From the NCBI RefSeq assembly GCF_001278755.1, contig NZ_CP012601.1, forward strand, positions 4,146,292 to 4,210,291: a DNA stretch of 64,000 bases, written 5' to 3'. The translations under genes and the position numbers were made by a program. The stretch's first letter is position 1, and every line of letters begins with the position of its first letter. The stretch comes from Bacillus sp. FJAT-22090 (GTDB lineage Bacteria > Bacillota > Bacilli > Bacillales_A > Planococcaceae). A model generated the notes under the pieces. It had not been told where the DNA came from and did not search any database. It was given only the letters and a program-made list of their open reading frames with translations. Positions 56,128 through 64,000 of this stretch are shown here, one piece after another.

Positions 56128-57030
56128 ATGTCTGAAATGGTTCCGAACACGATAAATGAAGCAGTAGGTACTGTAAAAGAAACGTCGACTGGCCCTTGGC
56201 GTGATGCTTGGCGAAGCTTTAGTAAAAACAAAGTAGCGCTAGTTGGAGCAGTGATAGTTCTTTTCTTCGTGTTTTTAGCTGTATTTGGTCCGTGGTTAGC
56301 ACCCCAAGGGATTAATGAACAGTCCATAAAAGATCATCGATTGCTTCCGCCATCCAGTGAATTTTGGTTTGGGACAGATGATTTTGGTAGAGATATTTTT
56401 TCACGTATTATACACGGAGCAAGAATTTCACTTGGAGTAGGCTTTTTCTCTGTTATTGGTTCCGTAGTGGTAGGTAGTATTCTAGGGATTATTGCAGGTT
56501 ATTATGGAAAATGGGTGGATATGATTATATCCCGAGTTTTTGATGTAATGCTAGCATTTCCAAGTATATTATTGGCTATTGCAGTTGTTTCTGTATTAGG
56601 TCCTTCCCTACGTAATGCATTGATTGCCATCGCAATTATTAATATTCCTAACTTTGGTCGACTCATTCGCTCAAAAGTTTTAAGTATTAAAGAGGAGGAA
56701 TACATAACATCTGCCAAAGCGATAGGGATGAAAGACATAAGAATATTATTTTCTCATATTCTTCCGAACTCGCTGGCTCCTGTAATTGTTGCAGGTACAT
56801 TAGCTATTGCATCGGCGATTATTGAAGCAGCAGCTTTAGGTTTTCTTGGTCTTGGAGCGCAGGCACCTGCACCAGAATGGGGAAAAATGTTAGCGGATGC
56901 TCGAATGTTTTTACGTAATGCACCATGGACAATGATTTTCCCAGGCCTTGCGATTATGCTAACAGTACTTGGTTTTAATTTAATGGGAGATGGACTCCGA
57001 GATGCTTTGGATCCTCGAATGAAAAACTAA
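56128..57030 (+). CDS. Peptide ABC transporter permease (DppC/OppC type)
   Basis: The 300-residue permease has an N-terminal cytosolic part (WRDAWRSFSKNKVALVG), five to six membrane segments, GTDDFGRDIFSRIIHGARISLGVG, and the EAA loop SIKEEEYITSAKAIGMKDIRI, then EAAALGFLGLGAQAPAPEWG. AGGAGG lies 9 nt before the ATG at 56128; overlapping reading of the previous gene ends 13 nt upstream. It ends the operon with a strong terminator. Confidence 0.9.
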   Translation: MSEMVPNTINEAVGTVKETSTGPWRDAWRSFSKNKVALVGAVIVLFFVFLAVFGPWLAPQGINEQSIKDHRLLPPSSEFWFGTDDFGRDIFSRIIHGARISLGVGFFSVIGSVVVGSILGIIAGYYGKWVDMIISRVFDVMLAFPSILLAIAVVSVLGPSLRNALIAIAIINIPNFGRLIRSKVLSIKEEEYITSAKAIGMKDIRILFSHILPNSLAPVIVAGTLAIASAIIEAAALGFLGLGAQAPAPEWGKMLADARMFLRNAPWTMIFPGLAIMLTVLGFNLMGDGLRDALDPRMKN

Positions 57031-57031
57031 A

Positions 57032-57065
57032 AAACGTGTCACCTAGATAAATAGGTGACACGTTT
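57032..57065 (+). terminator. Terminator of the opp operon
   Basis: AAACGTGTCACCT and AGGTGACACGTTT around AGATAAAT. It overlaps the start of repeat locus 4. Confidence 0.92.
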
Positions 57066-57070
57066 CAAAC

Positions 57071-57123
57071 TGTTGACAAACTTGAATTTATGTTTAAATA
57101 GGGTAGATCCGTTTTTCCGAAGC
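57071..57123. repeat. Repeat locus 4, left flank module
   Basis: Starts TTGACAAACTTGAATTTATG and resembles the left edge of locus 2 (22301-22351) and, more loosely, locus 3 (38597-38655). Confidence 0.65.
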
Positions 57124-57161
57124 CGAGGGACTGAAAAAGTCCTCACTGAGATTTCTATAAC

Positions 57162-57201
57162 AGTATGTGAACGACAAGTTGTTCACATACTCGTTTTTTT
57201 T
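57162..57201 (+). terminator. Terminator-like hairpin within repeat locus 4
   Basis: AGTATGTGAAC (57162-57172) pairs with GTTCACATACT (57181-57191) and is followed by ten T. A related stretch CTCACATACTCGAC in locus 1 (9385-9398) pairs less well. Confidence 0.8.
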
Positions 57202-57204
57202 TTC

Positions 57205-57370
57205 GGACTCGTTAATTTCCGTTCCAGGCGGACGCTTTCCACCGGCATGGCTTCAGCCGCTTCCCTCGCTACGCTCAGTCCAGGGTCTTCAGCTCATGCT
57301 ATTCCGGCTGGAGTCGCCGCCTTCCACTCCAATCAACTATTATCCGCTTTTCATTTAGGAAACCCTTATG
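57205..57370. repeat. Repeat locus 4, unit A4 (shortest form)
   Basis: GGCGGACGCTTTCCACCGGC to GAGTCGCCGCCTTCCACTCC. This is unit A without the two inserts found in loci 1 and 3, so probably the ancestral form. An ORF through it (57055-57459) is not supported. Confidence 0.85.
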
Positions 57371-57399
57371 CTATAAAAAAGCAAGTTTTTATCACTTAC

Positions 57400-57600
57400 A
57401 TTTTTTCAATTAGTATTTATAGAAAATCGTTGAAAAAGGCGACACTCCTGCGGGAATAGCGTTAGCCGAAGACACCGCAGCGCAGCGAGGAGGCTAAGGC
57501 AACGCCCGCGGAAAGGGAGACGTTTCAACGATTTTCTTATTCGGAGGCCATTATTTAGTAAAGACAATTTCTATAGACTTTTTCAGTGCCCTCGCTAAGT
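57400..57600. repeat. Repeat locus 4, unit B4 (shortest form)
   Basis: Contains GGCGACACTCCTGCGGG, TTAGCCGAAGACACCGCAG, CGCAGCGAGGAGGCTAAGG and CCCGCGGAAAGGGAGACG. The two-hairpin cassette of B1-B3 is absent and CGCAGCGAGG joins the two halves. The core looks like the GC-rich intergenic repeats widespread in Bacillaceae, as I remember them. Confidence 0.87.
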
Positions 57601-57665
57601 GCCTGCTTTTTCCACTGTTGCAAGGAAACTTTGTCAATGCAGGTATGTGTGCTTTTGAGAAAAAC

Positions 57666-58748
57666 TTAATATGGTGTTTCTTCTATTTGAACAGTAAGTT
57701 CAGAGCTGTGATAGTTTTGATACGAAGTAATTAGTGTATCGATGTGTTCTAATTGCTCTTCATATTTTAAAATATTGGATAATATATGAAGTAAGTGATA
57801 AGTTGAAAATTCCTCTTCAATTTTAGTAACAGCAATTTGTTGGACAAAAATATCCATAACTTCTTGTCTTTGAATGAACGCTTGTGAACCGTTCCATTCT
57901 ATATGCTCTGGTTTTAACTTCCCTATAAACTTCAAATGAAGCTGTTCATGATAAGTTAGGAGAGAATCTAAACGTTCCTTGATCATCATTCGAAAATGTT
58001 CGGGAAGTTCTAATAACTCGTTCTCATGGAGATGAAGTCTTTTTAAGACATCCAAGCTTTTATAGGAAACGGAGATTAGTTCTCTATAGATAACTAATTT
58101 TCTTCCTTTTGTATATGTTGCTTTTTTAGAATAGCCACGTTCTTCTTTAAAAAATGAATAGATCTGATCTATACGAGTTAATCGATCTTGTATTTGATTA
58201 ATTGCTTGTTTTGTAGAGCTATGATCGGACGCATGTCTTACAGCAATTCGTATCCATCGTATAATCTCATCTTGCGTATAGTGAATGGCATTAAACAATT
58301 TCGTTTCGAATTTAGGAGGTATAAATATTAAATTCACCACAAATGCAGATACGACTCCGACAAGAATTGTTAAAAATCGTATTAAAGCAAATGTTAAAAA
58401 GTCATCACTTTGAACTTCCATTATCGCAATAACGGTTACGAGAGCTAAAGAAATTGTTTTTTCAAGTTTAAACTTCAGCATAATCATAATAGCAAATATT
58501 GCAGCAAAACCGACTGCAATAAAGTGATTTCCAAATACTAAGGCGAAAATAACGGCTATTGCAGCTCCGATTAAATTCGATTGTATTTGTTCAATAACAG
58601 TCAAATAGGATCTATATATTGAAGGTTGAACTGCAAATATCGCAGCTATTCCCGCAAAAACAGGGCTAGGAAGCTGGAGTAAATCTGCGATGAATAATGA
58701 AAAAACAATCGCTACTCCAGTTTTGAATACGCGAGCTCCTAATTTCAT
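57666..58748 (-). CDS. Aromatic acid exporter family membrane protein (YgaE-like)
   Basis: The 360-residue protein has about six membrane helices in the first 160 residues (IGAAIAVIFALVFGNHFIAVGFAAIFAIMIM) and a long charged cytosolic C-terminal half, as in the ArAE_1/DUF939 family. Substrates are not established. Its place directly upstream of gsaB matches B. subtilis ygaE. The start ATG at 58748 has AAGGATAGG upstream. Confidence 0.83.
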   Translation of the reverse strand: MKLGARVFKTGVAIVFSLFIADLLQLPSPVFAGIAAIFAVQPSIYRSYLTVIEQIQSNLIGAAIAVIFALVFGNHFIAVGFAAIFAIMIMLKFKLEKTISLALVTVIAIMEVQSDDFLTFALIRFLTILVGVVSAFVVNLIFIPPKFETKLFNAIHYTQDEIIRWIRIAVRHASDHSSTKQAINQIQDRLTRIDQIYSFFKEERGYSKKATYTKGRKLVIYRELISVSYKSLDVLKRLHLHENELLELPEHFRMMIKERLDSLLTYHEQLHLKFIGKLKPEHIEWNGSQAFIQRQEVMDIFVQQIAVTKIEEEFSTYHLLHILSNILKYEEQLEHIDTLITSYQNYHSSELTVQIEETPY

Positions 58749-58788
58749 TTAATCCTATCCTTTCATTTTTGCAGGTTTCATGTAACTT

Positions 58789-60078
58789 TTACTTTAATTG
58801 TGCGAAAGCCTTGTTAACTGCAGCAATTGTATTATTAATATCTTCTTCTGTGTGTGCAGTTGTAATAAACCACGCTTCGTATTTAGAAGGTGCAAGATTA
58901 ATACCTTCATTGAGCATAAGTTTGAAGAATTTGGCGAACATTTCACCATCTGTCGCTTCTGCTTGGTCGTAGTTTTCTACTTTTACATCGGTAAAATAAA
59001 CAGAAAGTGCACCTTTTATTCGATTAATGGTGATTATTATATTATTTCTTTCTGCGGCTTCTAGAATACCTTCTTCTAATATTCCACCAAGTCTATCTAA
59101 TTCTTCATATACACCGGGTTGTTGTAAAACTTCTAAACAAGCAATCCCTGCTTGCATAGACGCAGGATTACCTGCCATTGTTCCTGCCTGGTAAGCAGGT
59201 CCGAGTGGAGCTACTTGTTCCATGATTTCTTTTTTCCCACCGTATGCTCCAATTGGAAGGCCACCACCGATTATTTTACCAAGTGCAGTTAAATCCGGAG
59301 TCTGATCTAACATAGTAGAAGCAGCTCCATAATGGAAACGGAAAGCTGTGATTACTTCATCATAGATGACAAGTGTACCTTTGTCTTTTGCAATCTTGTG
59401 AACAAGTGGTAAAAATCCTTCGTTTGGCTCTACCATACCAAAGTTTCCAACAATCGGTTCAACTAAAATACAAGCTAATTCTTCACCCCATTTTTGCATA
59501 GCTTCTTCATAAGCTTTTGGATCATTAAATGGAATAGTAATCACTTCTTCAGCAATAGTTTTAGGAACTCCTGCAGAATCTGGTGTACCAAGTGTAGCTG
59601 GCCCCGAACCTGCTGCCACTAAAACTAAATCTGAGTGACCATGATAGCAACCAGCAAATTTCATCACTTTCGTTCTTCCTGTATATGCACGTGCTACACG
59701 TATGGTAGTCATTACTGCTTCTGTACCTGAGTTTACAAAGCGTACTTTATCCATAGAAGGTATTGCTTCTTTTAACATCTTTGCAAACGTCACTTCATGT
59801 TTTGTTGGAGTACCATAAAGTAGTCCTGTTTGAGCTGCTTTTGTAATTGCTTCAGTAATATGTGGATGCGCGTGTCCAGTAATAATAGGTCCATAAGCTG
59901 CTAAATAATCGATATATTTATTACCGTCTACGTCATAAAAATAAGCGCCTTCTGCTCTATCCATGACAGTTGGTGCTCCACCACCAACGGCTTTATATGA
60001 TCTAGATGGGCTGTTTACGCCACCTACGATATGTTCAAGTGCTTCACTATGTATTTGTTCAGATTTAATTCGTTCCAA
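58789..60078 (-). CDS. gsaB: Glutamate-1-semialdehyde 2,1-aminomutase
   Basis: The PLP enzyme forms 5-aminolevulinate for heme. The 429-residue protein has GTEAVM at 118-123, the YDEV motif with Asp240, and the PLP Lys268 in [17 protein letters not shown]. The start is TTG with GGAGG upstream. HemL-type enzymes often come in two copies in Bacillales; this is the stand-alone GsaB position, away from the hemAXCDBL operon. Confidence 0.93.
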   Translation of the reverse strand: MERIKSEQIHSEALEHIVGGVNSPSRSYKAVGGGAPTVMDRAEGAYFYDVDGNKYIDYLAAYGPIITGHAHPHITEAITKAAQTGLLYGTPTKHEVTFAKMLKEAIPSMDKVRFVNSGTEAVMTTIRVARAYTGRTKVMKFAGCYHGHSDLVLVAAGSGPATLGTPDSAGVPKTIAEEVITIPFNDPKAYEEAMQKWGEELACILVEPIVGNFGMVEPNEGFLPLVHKIAKDKGTLVIYDEVITAFRFHYGAASTMLDQTPDLTALGKIIGGGLPIGAYGGKKEIMEQVAPLGPAYQAGTMAGNPASMQAGIACLEVLQQPGVYEELDRLGGILEEGILEAAERNNIIITINRIKGALSVYFTDVKVENYDQAEATDGEMFAKFFKLMLNEGINLAPSKYEAWFITTAHTEEDINNTIAAVNKAFAQLK

Positions 60079-60271
60079 TTGTAAAACCTCCGCTTGATTT
60101 GTCTTGCTTTACTGAAATGAAAGTATAACGTTATGAACGAGCCACTGTCCAGTCACCTCGGCAAAGCTGTCCATTTTAATTGTAGTAAATTTTTATGAAA
60201 AAGGCTAAAGAAAATTGAACTTACTGGAAAACTTCGATACTATAAAGGCAATACCAAGGGGAGGAATCGAT

Positions 60272-60754
60272 ATGCAAACACTAGAAGGTATGATAGCACC
60301 AAAATTTTCATTAAAAAATGAAGCAGGAGAAATAATATCATTAGACAATTTTGCTGGTAAGAAGTACGTTGTTTTGTATTTCTATCCGAAAGACTCTACT
60401 CCAGGCTGCACTACAGAAGCTTGTGATTTTAGAGATACACATGAAGCCTTTGCTGATTTAAATGCGGTTATTCTTGGTGTAAGTGCAGATAATGAAAAAG
60501 ATCATACGAAATTTATTGAGAAACATGGTTTACCATTCTCTTTGTTAGTTGACGATACTCATGAAGTGTCGGAAGCGTATGGAGTATGGAGATTAAAAAA
60601 GATGTTTGGTAAAGAATTTATGGGAATTGAAAGATCTACATTTCTAATTGATCCAACGGGAACTGTTATAAAAGAATGGCGTAAAGTAAAGGTAGATGGT
60701 CATGTAGAGGAAGCGTTGGATACATTGAAACAAATTGTGACAAGTGGAGAATAA
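60272..60754 (+). CDS. bcp: Thioredoxin-dependent peroxiredoxin, Bcp/PrxQ type
   Basis: The enzyme reduces hydroperoxides. The 160-residue protein has the peroxidatic Cys46 and resolving Cys51 in STPGCTTEACDF, and the Thr and Arg of the active site (Thr43 in DSTPGC; ERSTFLIDP). GGGGAGG lies 8 nt before the ATG at 60272; the frame extends upstream to 60215 without support. The hydroxyacid dehydrogenase gene starts 3 nt after the stop. It matches B. subtilis YgaF by position. Confidence 0.93.
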   Translation: MQTLEGMIAPKFSLKNEAGEIISLDNFAGKKYVVLYFYPKDSTPGCTTEACDFRDTHEAFADLNAVILGVSADNEKDHTKFIEKHGLPFSLLVDDTHEVSEAYGVWRLKKMFGKEFMGIERSTFLIDPTGTVIKEWRKVKVDGHVEEALDTLKQIVTSGE

Positions 60755-60756
60755 AA

Positions 60757-61701
60757 ATGAACATATTATTTTCTTTTCTACCTAAACCAGAGCAACAAGC
60801 AAACTTAATACAAAGATTCCCACATGAAAAATTTTATTTTCAAAAACCTTTTGATGAAGAAACCTTGCGGAATGCTGATATATTTGTAACGTATGGTGAA
60901 GATTTAAATGTATCTCATATAGAACTGGCAGATAGATTAAAATGGATTATGGTAGCTTCGGCAGGTTTAGAAAAGATGCCTTTGAAGGAAATAGCAAGTC
61001 GTAATATACTTGTGACGAATGTTAGAGGCATTCATAAAATACCGATGGCAGAGTCAATTGTCGCGCATATATTATCCATAAAAAAATCACTTCCGATTAT
61101 TGCTCAAAACCAAAGGGATAGTTTATGGTCAAAGAAAGTGTCTTCATCAGAGCTATTTGATTCAACTGCATTGATTTTAGGACCTGGTGCAATCGGAGGT
61201 GAGGTGGGAAGAATCCTGCAGGCTTTCGGCGTCCATACAATAGGGTGCAATCGTAGCGGAGAACAAGCCGATTTTATGAATGAAATGGTTTCTTTTTCTG
61301 ACCTAAAAAAAGCACTGCCTAAAGCAGATATTGTTATATCTATACTACCAAGTACTGTAGAAACAAGGAATTTATTAACCTCTGAGCATTTTCATTGTAT
61401 GAAACGTACAGCTATCTTTATGAATTTCGGAAGAGGAGATGTAGTGAAAGAGGAAGTGCTTTTACAGGCATTACAAAATAACTGCATTGCATACACAGTG
61501 TTAGATGTTTTTGAAAATGAACCGCTAAAAGAAGATCATCCTTTTTGGAAAATGGAGAATGTAGTCGTTTCTCCCCATGTTTCCAGTCATTCTTCTCAAT
61601 ATGTCGTTCGTGCACTCGATATTTTTTCTGAGAATTTAATGAAGTGGCTTAATGGTGATACTTCATTAAAAAACGTTATTGATTTGGAAAGAGGATACTA
61701 A
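60757..61701 (+). CDS. D-isomer specific 2-hydroxyacid dehydrogenase family protein
   Basis: The 314-residue protein has the NAD motif ILGPGAIGGEVG (about 144-155), the catalytic Arg in NFGRGDVV, Glu in FENEPL and His in SPHVSSH. The substrate is unknown; phosphite, glyoxylate or a 2-keto acid are all possible. It starts 3 nt after bcp, so the two share a transcript. No adjacent gene identifies its substrate. Confidence 0.88.
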   Translation: MNILFSFLPKPEQQANLIQRFPHEKFYFQKPFDEETLRNADIFVTYGEDLNVSHIELADRLKWIMVASAGLEKMPLKEIASRNILVTNVRGIHKIPMAESIVAHILSIKKSLPIIAQNQRDSLWSKKVSSSELFDSTALILGPGAIGGEVGRILQAFGVHTIGCNRSGEQADFMNEMVSFSDLKKALPKADIVISILPSTVETRNLLTSEHFHCMKRTAIFMNFGRGDVVKEEVLLQALQNNCIAYTVLDVFENEPLKEDHPFWKMENVVVSPHVSSHSSQYVVRALDIFSENLMKWLNGDTSLKNVIDLERGY

Positions 61702-61763
61702 TAGTAGTACATATTCCCTTTAATACTGTAAAGTTTGACATTCAATGCTCTTTCTCCTTATAC

Positions 61764-61778
61764 TTATTGTAACAATTA
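61764..61778 (+). promoter_or_regulatory. Weak PerR-box-like palindrome before perR
   Basis: TTATTGT-A-ACAATTA has the 7-1-7 spacing of PerR boxes, with 10 of 14 consensus positions. It lies about 37-51 nt before the perR start. Autoregulation of perR is known in B. subtilis. Confidence 0.4.
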
Positions 61779-61814
61779 CAAACTAAGAATAAATATGAAG
61801 AGAGGTGCATTGCG

Positions 61815-62258
61815 ATGACGGAAGTACATTTAAGAGATGCTTTAGATACATTAAAATCTACTGGTGTACGTATTACACCTCAACGCCATGCGATATTGGA
61901 ATTTATTATCCAATCAATGTCCCATCCAACAGCGGACGATATATATAAAGCACTTGAAAGTAAATTCCCTAGCATGAGTGTTGCAACAGTGTATAACAAC
62001 TTACGTGTATTTAGAGAAGCTGGGCTAGTTAAAGAACTTACTTATGGAGACTCATCTAGTAGATTTGATTTCATAACAAATGATCATTATCATATGATTT
62101 GTAACTCATGTGGGAAAATTGTAGACTTTCATTACCCTGGATTAGATGAAGTAGAGCATTTAGCTTCCCATTTAACTGGATTTGAAGTTAGTTCACACCG
62201 CATGGAGATATATGGAACATGCCCAACGTGTAAAGAGCAGGCAACGAGTTTACAATAA
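61815..62258 (+). CDS. perR: Peroxide-responsive repressor PerR (Fur family)
   Basis: PerR represses oxidative-stress genes and is inactivated by metal-catalysed oxidation. The 147-residue protein has the regulatory metal ligands at the same positions as B. subtilis: His37, Asp85, His91, His93 and Asp104. The structural zinc site is Cys96, Cys99, Cys136 and Cys139. The winged helix occupies about 10-80 ([12 protein letters not shown]). AGAGGTG lies 7 nt before the ATG. It ends at its own terminator. Confidence 0.96.
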   Translation: MTEVHLRDALDTLKSTGVRITPQRHAILEFIIQSMSHPTADDIYKALESKFPSMSVATVYNNLRVFREAGLVKELTYGDSSSRFDFITNDHYHMICNSCGKIVDFHYPGLDEVEHLASHLTGFEVSSHRMEIYGTCPTCKEQATSLQ

Positions 62259-62293
62259 AAAAACCGAGCGAAAACATTTCGCTCGGTTTTTTG
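62258..62293. terminator. Terminator between perR and ygzB
   Basis: AAACCGAGCGAAA and TTTCGCTCGGTTTTTT around ACA. Shared by convergent genes. Confidence 0.93.
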
Positions 62294-62305
62294 TTTTATC
62301 TATAG

Positions 62306-62650
62306 TTATCTCTTTCTATTTAAAGATTGATCGAATTCTTGACCCTCAAGTGATGGGTCCAGTGTCAATGGTTCTTTACAATACATACACATATCAACTC
62401 TCCCTAACACCTTTGTATGTTTTCCGCAATTCGGACAAACAACTTGTACAGCCTTAGTAGATAGTAAACCAATCCAACCATAAACAGCTGTGCTTGCTAT
62501 AATAGAAATTAATCCGAGAGTCATAAAAATAGTTACTAAAATAGCATTTTCTCGAAAGAATATTGCTCCATACATAATGATGAATCCGAAGAAAATTAGT
62601 CCCAAAGCAAAGGAACGTATTCGGTTTATTTTGTTTTTATAAGGTTTCAT
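62306..62650 (-). CDS. ygzB: YgzB family membrane protein (UPF0295)
   Basis: The 114-residue protein has two membrane segments in the first 70 residues and a C-terminal zinc-ribbon-like part: [25 protein letters not shown], with two CxxC pairs. It matches B. subtilis YgzB; function unknown. The ATG at 62650 has AGGAGG 6 nt upstream; earlier ATGs overlap that site. It is convergent with perR. Confidence 0.9.
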   Translation of the reverse strand: MKPYKNKINRIRSFALGLIFFGFIIMYGAIFFRENAILVTIFMTLGLISIIASTAVYGWIGLLSTKAVQVVCPNCGKHTKVLGRVDMCMYCKEPLTLDPSLEGQEFDQSLNRKR

Positions 62651-62864
62651 TTTCATCCTCCTAATTTCTAAATCCACTATATCATATTTTGTTATGAACT
62701 ACTCCCATTTTACTTCAAGTTACTTATCTTAATATCCTATGATAACTCATAACTATATTAGACTTCTTGACGTTAATGTTAAAATAATGTTTTGAATGAA
62801 CTAATAGAAGGAGATATAAAATAGTTGTCGAAAAACTATATAATGAAATAAAGGAGGCACAATT

Positions 62865-63728
62865 TTGGAAGCACTTTTGAGACCTATTTATCAAGAAAGA
62901 GCAAGTGATCCTAATACACTAGGTATTATATTTGTAGAAAAACGTGAAGAGGTTAGTCCGATAACAGATACATTTGATTCTATTTTATTTATATTGACTA
63001 AAGAAGCAGAACATCCTATTTTTACAAAGCATTATACGTTTAATGATAAAAAAGCTGCTATGCATGTAATCACTGAGAGACAGTTAAAAAAATGGTTACT
63101 GCTAGGAACAAATCCTAAATTAGTAGATTGGCTACTTAATGGCAGAGTAATCTTCGATAGAAATGAATATATAGAAGAATTGAAAAAAGAGTTACAAGAG
63201 TTTCCTATTAACGGAAGAAAAGTAAGGATGGGTATAGAATTCGCTAAATTAAGTAAAAGATACTTAGAGGGTAAACAGTTTTTTGAGCAGTTGAATTATT
63301 TAGATGCTTATAATCATATAGTAGAGTCTTTACATCATTTAGCTCGTTTGGCTGTGTTTGAACATGGAATGCATCCAGAAGTGATGGTTTGGAAACAAGT
63401 GAAACAGTTAGATCCATCCATCTATAAATTATACGATGAGCTTGTTTCAAGTGAAGAGTCGATAGAAAAGAGATTAGAACTATTATTTTTAGCAAGTGAA
63501 TTTTTAATTCATTCTAGAATAAAAGAGGGTGCACAACATATATTAGAGGTGCTAGCTTCAAAAGATTATTGGACAATCCAAGAGATTCATGAGCAAGAGG
63601 AATTAAAAAATTACTCTGTGGATTTAGAAGTCTTTATAGAATTTTTAGTAGAAAAAGGTTTTATATCTATTGAAAAACAATCTACCAAAAGCAATGAAAT
63701 CATGCATAGATACTATAAAGTTAATTGA
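62865..63728 (+). CDS. ygxA: Nucleotidyltransferase-like protein YgxA
   Basis: The 287-residue protein matches the YgxA family: an N-terminal nucleotidyltransferase-like domain (RPIYQERASDPNTLGIIFVEKR), a helical middle (YLDAYNHIVESLHHLARLAVFEHGMHPEV) and a C-terminal winged-helix-like end. It lacks the clear GS-x-DxD triad, so catalysis is doubtful. The TTG start has AAGGAGG 7 nt upstream. It lies just upstream of an rRNA operon, as in B. subtilis. Confidence 0.88.
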   Translation: MEALLRPIYQERASDPNTLGIIFVEKREEVSPITDTFDSILFILTKEAEHPIFTKHYTFNDKKAAMHVITERQLKKWLLLGTNPKLVDWLLNGRVIFDRNEYIEELKKELQEFPINGRKVRMGIEFAKLSKRYLEGKQFFEQLNYLDAYNHIVESLHHLARLAVFEHGMHPEVMVWKQVKQLDPSIYKLYDELVSSEESIEKRLELLFLASEFLIHSRIKEGAQHILEVLASKDYWTIQEIHEQEELKNYSVDLEVFIEFLVEKGFISIEKQSTKSNEIMHRYYKVN

Positions 63729-63746
63729 TTTTTAGATGATTGAAAA

Positions 63747-63776
63747 AAACGGACAAAGATTTGTTCGTTTTTTTGT
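63747..63776 (+). terminator. Terminator of ygxA
   Basis: ACGGACAAAGATTTGTTCGT hairpin followed by seven T; the end overlaps the -35 region of rrn P1. Confidence 0.8.
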
Positions 63777-63808
63777 TGACAAAACTATCGAGATAGTTGT
63801 ATTATAAT
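63776..63808 (+). promoter_or_regulatory. Ribosomal RNA operon promoter P1
   Basis: TTGACA (63776-63781) is followed by TATTAT at 63800-63805 after 18 nt, overlapping TATAAT at 63803-63808. This is the first of two rRNA-type promoters. Confidence 0.75.
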
Positions 63809-63865
63809 AAACGTCGTCAAAAACGAAACAAAAAATATTGACGAAAAAGGTTTTTGAAAAACTTC

Positions 63866-63893
63866 TTGACTCTTCGCTCGAGTGGTGATAAAT
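63866..63893 (+). promoter_or_regulatory. Ribosomal RNA operon promoter P2
   Basis: TTGACT (63866-63871) and the AT-rich GATAAAT (63887-63893) form a second promoter about 90 nt after P1. Tandem P1/P2 promoters are standard for Bacillus rrn operons. Confidence 0.7.
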
Positions 63894-64000
63894 TAGAGAA
63901 GTCGCAAAAAACGACATAACAAAATGAACATTGAAAACTGAACATGCAAAACGTTAAGACATATAGCTTGATAGACTAACTTCGGTTAGTCGGATAGCAA
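63894..64000 (+). other. 16S rRNA leader of an rrn operon (16S gene lies beyond the window)
   Basis: The segment ATGAACATTGAAAACTGAAC resembles the typical Bacillus rrn leader. A hairpin GACTAAC-TTCG-GTTAGTC follows at 63974-63991. No mature 16S sequence is reached before the window ends. Confidence 0.8.

Noticed and set aside
63894..64000. Start of the 16S rRNA gene inside the window.
   Set aside because: Only leader sequence is present; the conserved 16S 5' end (GAGAGTTTGATCCTGGCTCAG type) was not found before the window ends.

Overview
The window looks like chromosome of a low-GC, endospore-forming, motile Gram-positive bacterium of the Bacillales. Evidence: AT-rich genes with strong AGGAGG-type ribosome binding sites and frequent TTG/GTG starts, a gamma-type small acid-soluble spore protein behind a sigma-G-like promoter, PdaA (spore cortex), MotAB, a T-box, a TPP riboswitch and PerR. 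Gene content and order resemble Bacillus subtilis, but a class I fumarase and a 23S methyltransferase/alcohol dehydrogenase pair next to the block differ. A Planococcaceae genus such as Psychrobacillus, Lysinibacillus or Sporosarcina is my best guess, by inference only. No phage, plasmid, transposase, tRNA or CRISPR was seen.

Layout. 0-2.7 kb: T-box-controlled serA convergent with an HAD phosphatase of the YsaA type. 2.8-9.3 kb: DUF2935, DUF3298, AAA ATPase, VanZ, FbpA-like small protein, DEAD-box helicase YfmL, M29 aminopeptidase, SGNH lipase. 9.3-10.1 kb: first of four composite repeat loci. 10.1-20.5 kb: tiny cationic peptide, DUF4870 gene with an apparent ATA start, M20 deacylase, TPP riboswitch-thiT, mapB, TspO, oligoendopeptidase F, GNAT, carbonic anhydrase, mreBH, a 44-aa membrane peptide and a second M29 aminopeptidase. 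20.6-28.7 kb: motAB, repeat locus 2, a pseudouridine catabolism pair (psuK with fused HTH, psuG), DUF1128, Na+/alanine symporter, YtxH, YihY/BrkB and HbpS/GlcG proteins. 28.8-33.3 kb: ZosA-like P-type ATPase behind a perfect PerR box, class I fumarase, SE1561 protein. 33.4-38.6 kb: an unidentified small transcription unit, MFS transporter, methyltransferase, SDR, small membrane proteins and two GNATs. 38.6-39.2 kb: repeat locus 3. 39.3-42.9 kb: Zn alcohol dehydrogenase, rlmCD, pdaA. 42.9-63.7 kb: the conserved block yfhF-recX-yfhH-yfhJ-yfhP-mutY-fabL-sspE-ygaC-ygaD, then an oligopeptide ABC operon and repeat locus 4, then ygaE-like, gsaB, bcp, a hydroxyacid dehydrogenase, perR, ygzB and ygxA. 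The last 230 bases are the promoter and leader of a ribosomal RNA operon whose 16S gene starts beyond the window.

Themes. Peroxide and metal stress: perR, bcp, mutY and a zosA-like pump with a perfect PerR operator. Peptide turnover: two M29 aminopeptidases, PepF, MapB and an Opp/Dpp-type importer. Serine synthesis: serA plus a likely phosphoserine phosphatase.

The least explained material is the four modular repeat loci (9.4, 22.4, 38.7 and 57.2 kb). Three pair two diverged copies of one GC-rich palindromic element in inverted orientation, with hairpin cassettes inserted at fixed internal positions. Several very small genes are also unexplained. All identifications are from reading the sequence and from memory of protein families; no database search was run.
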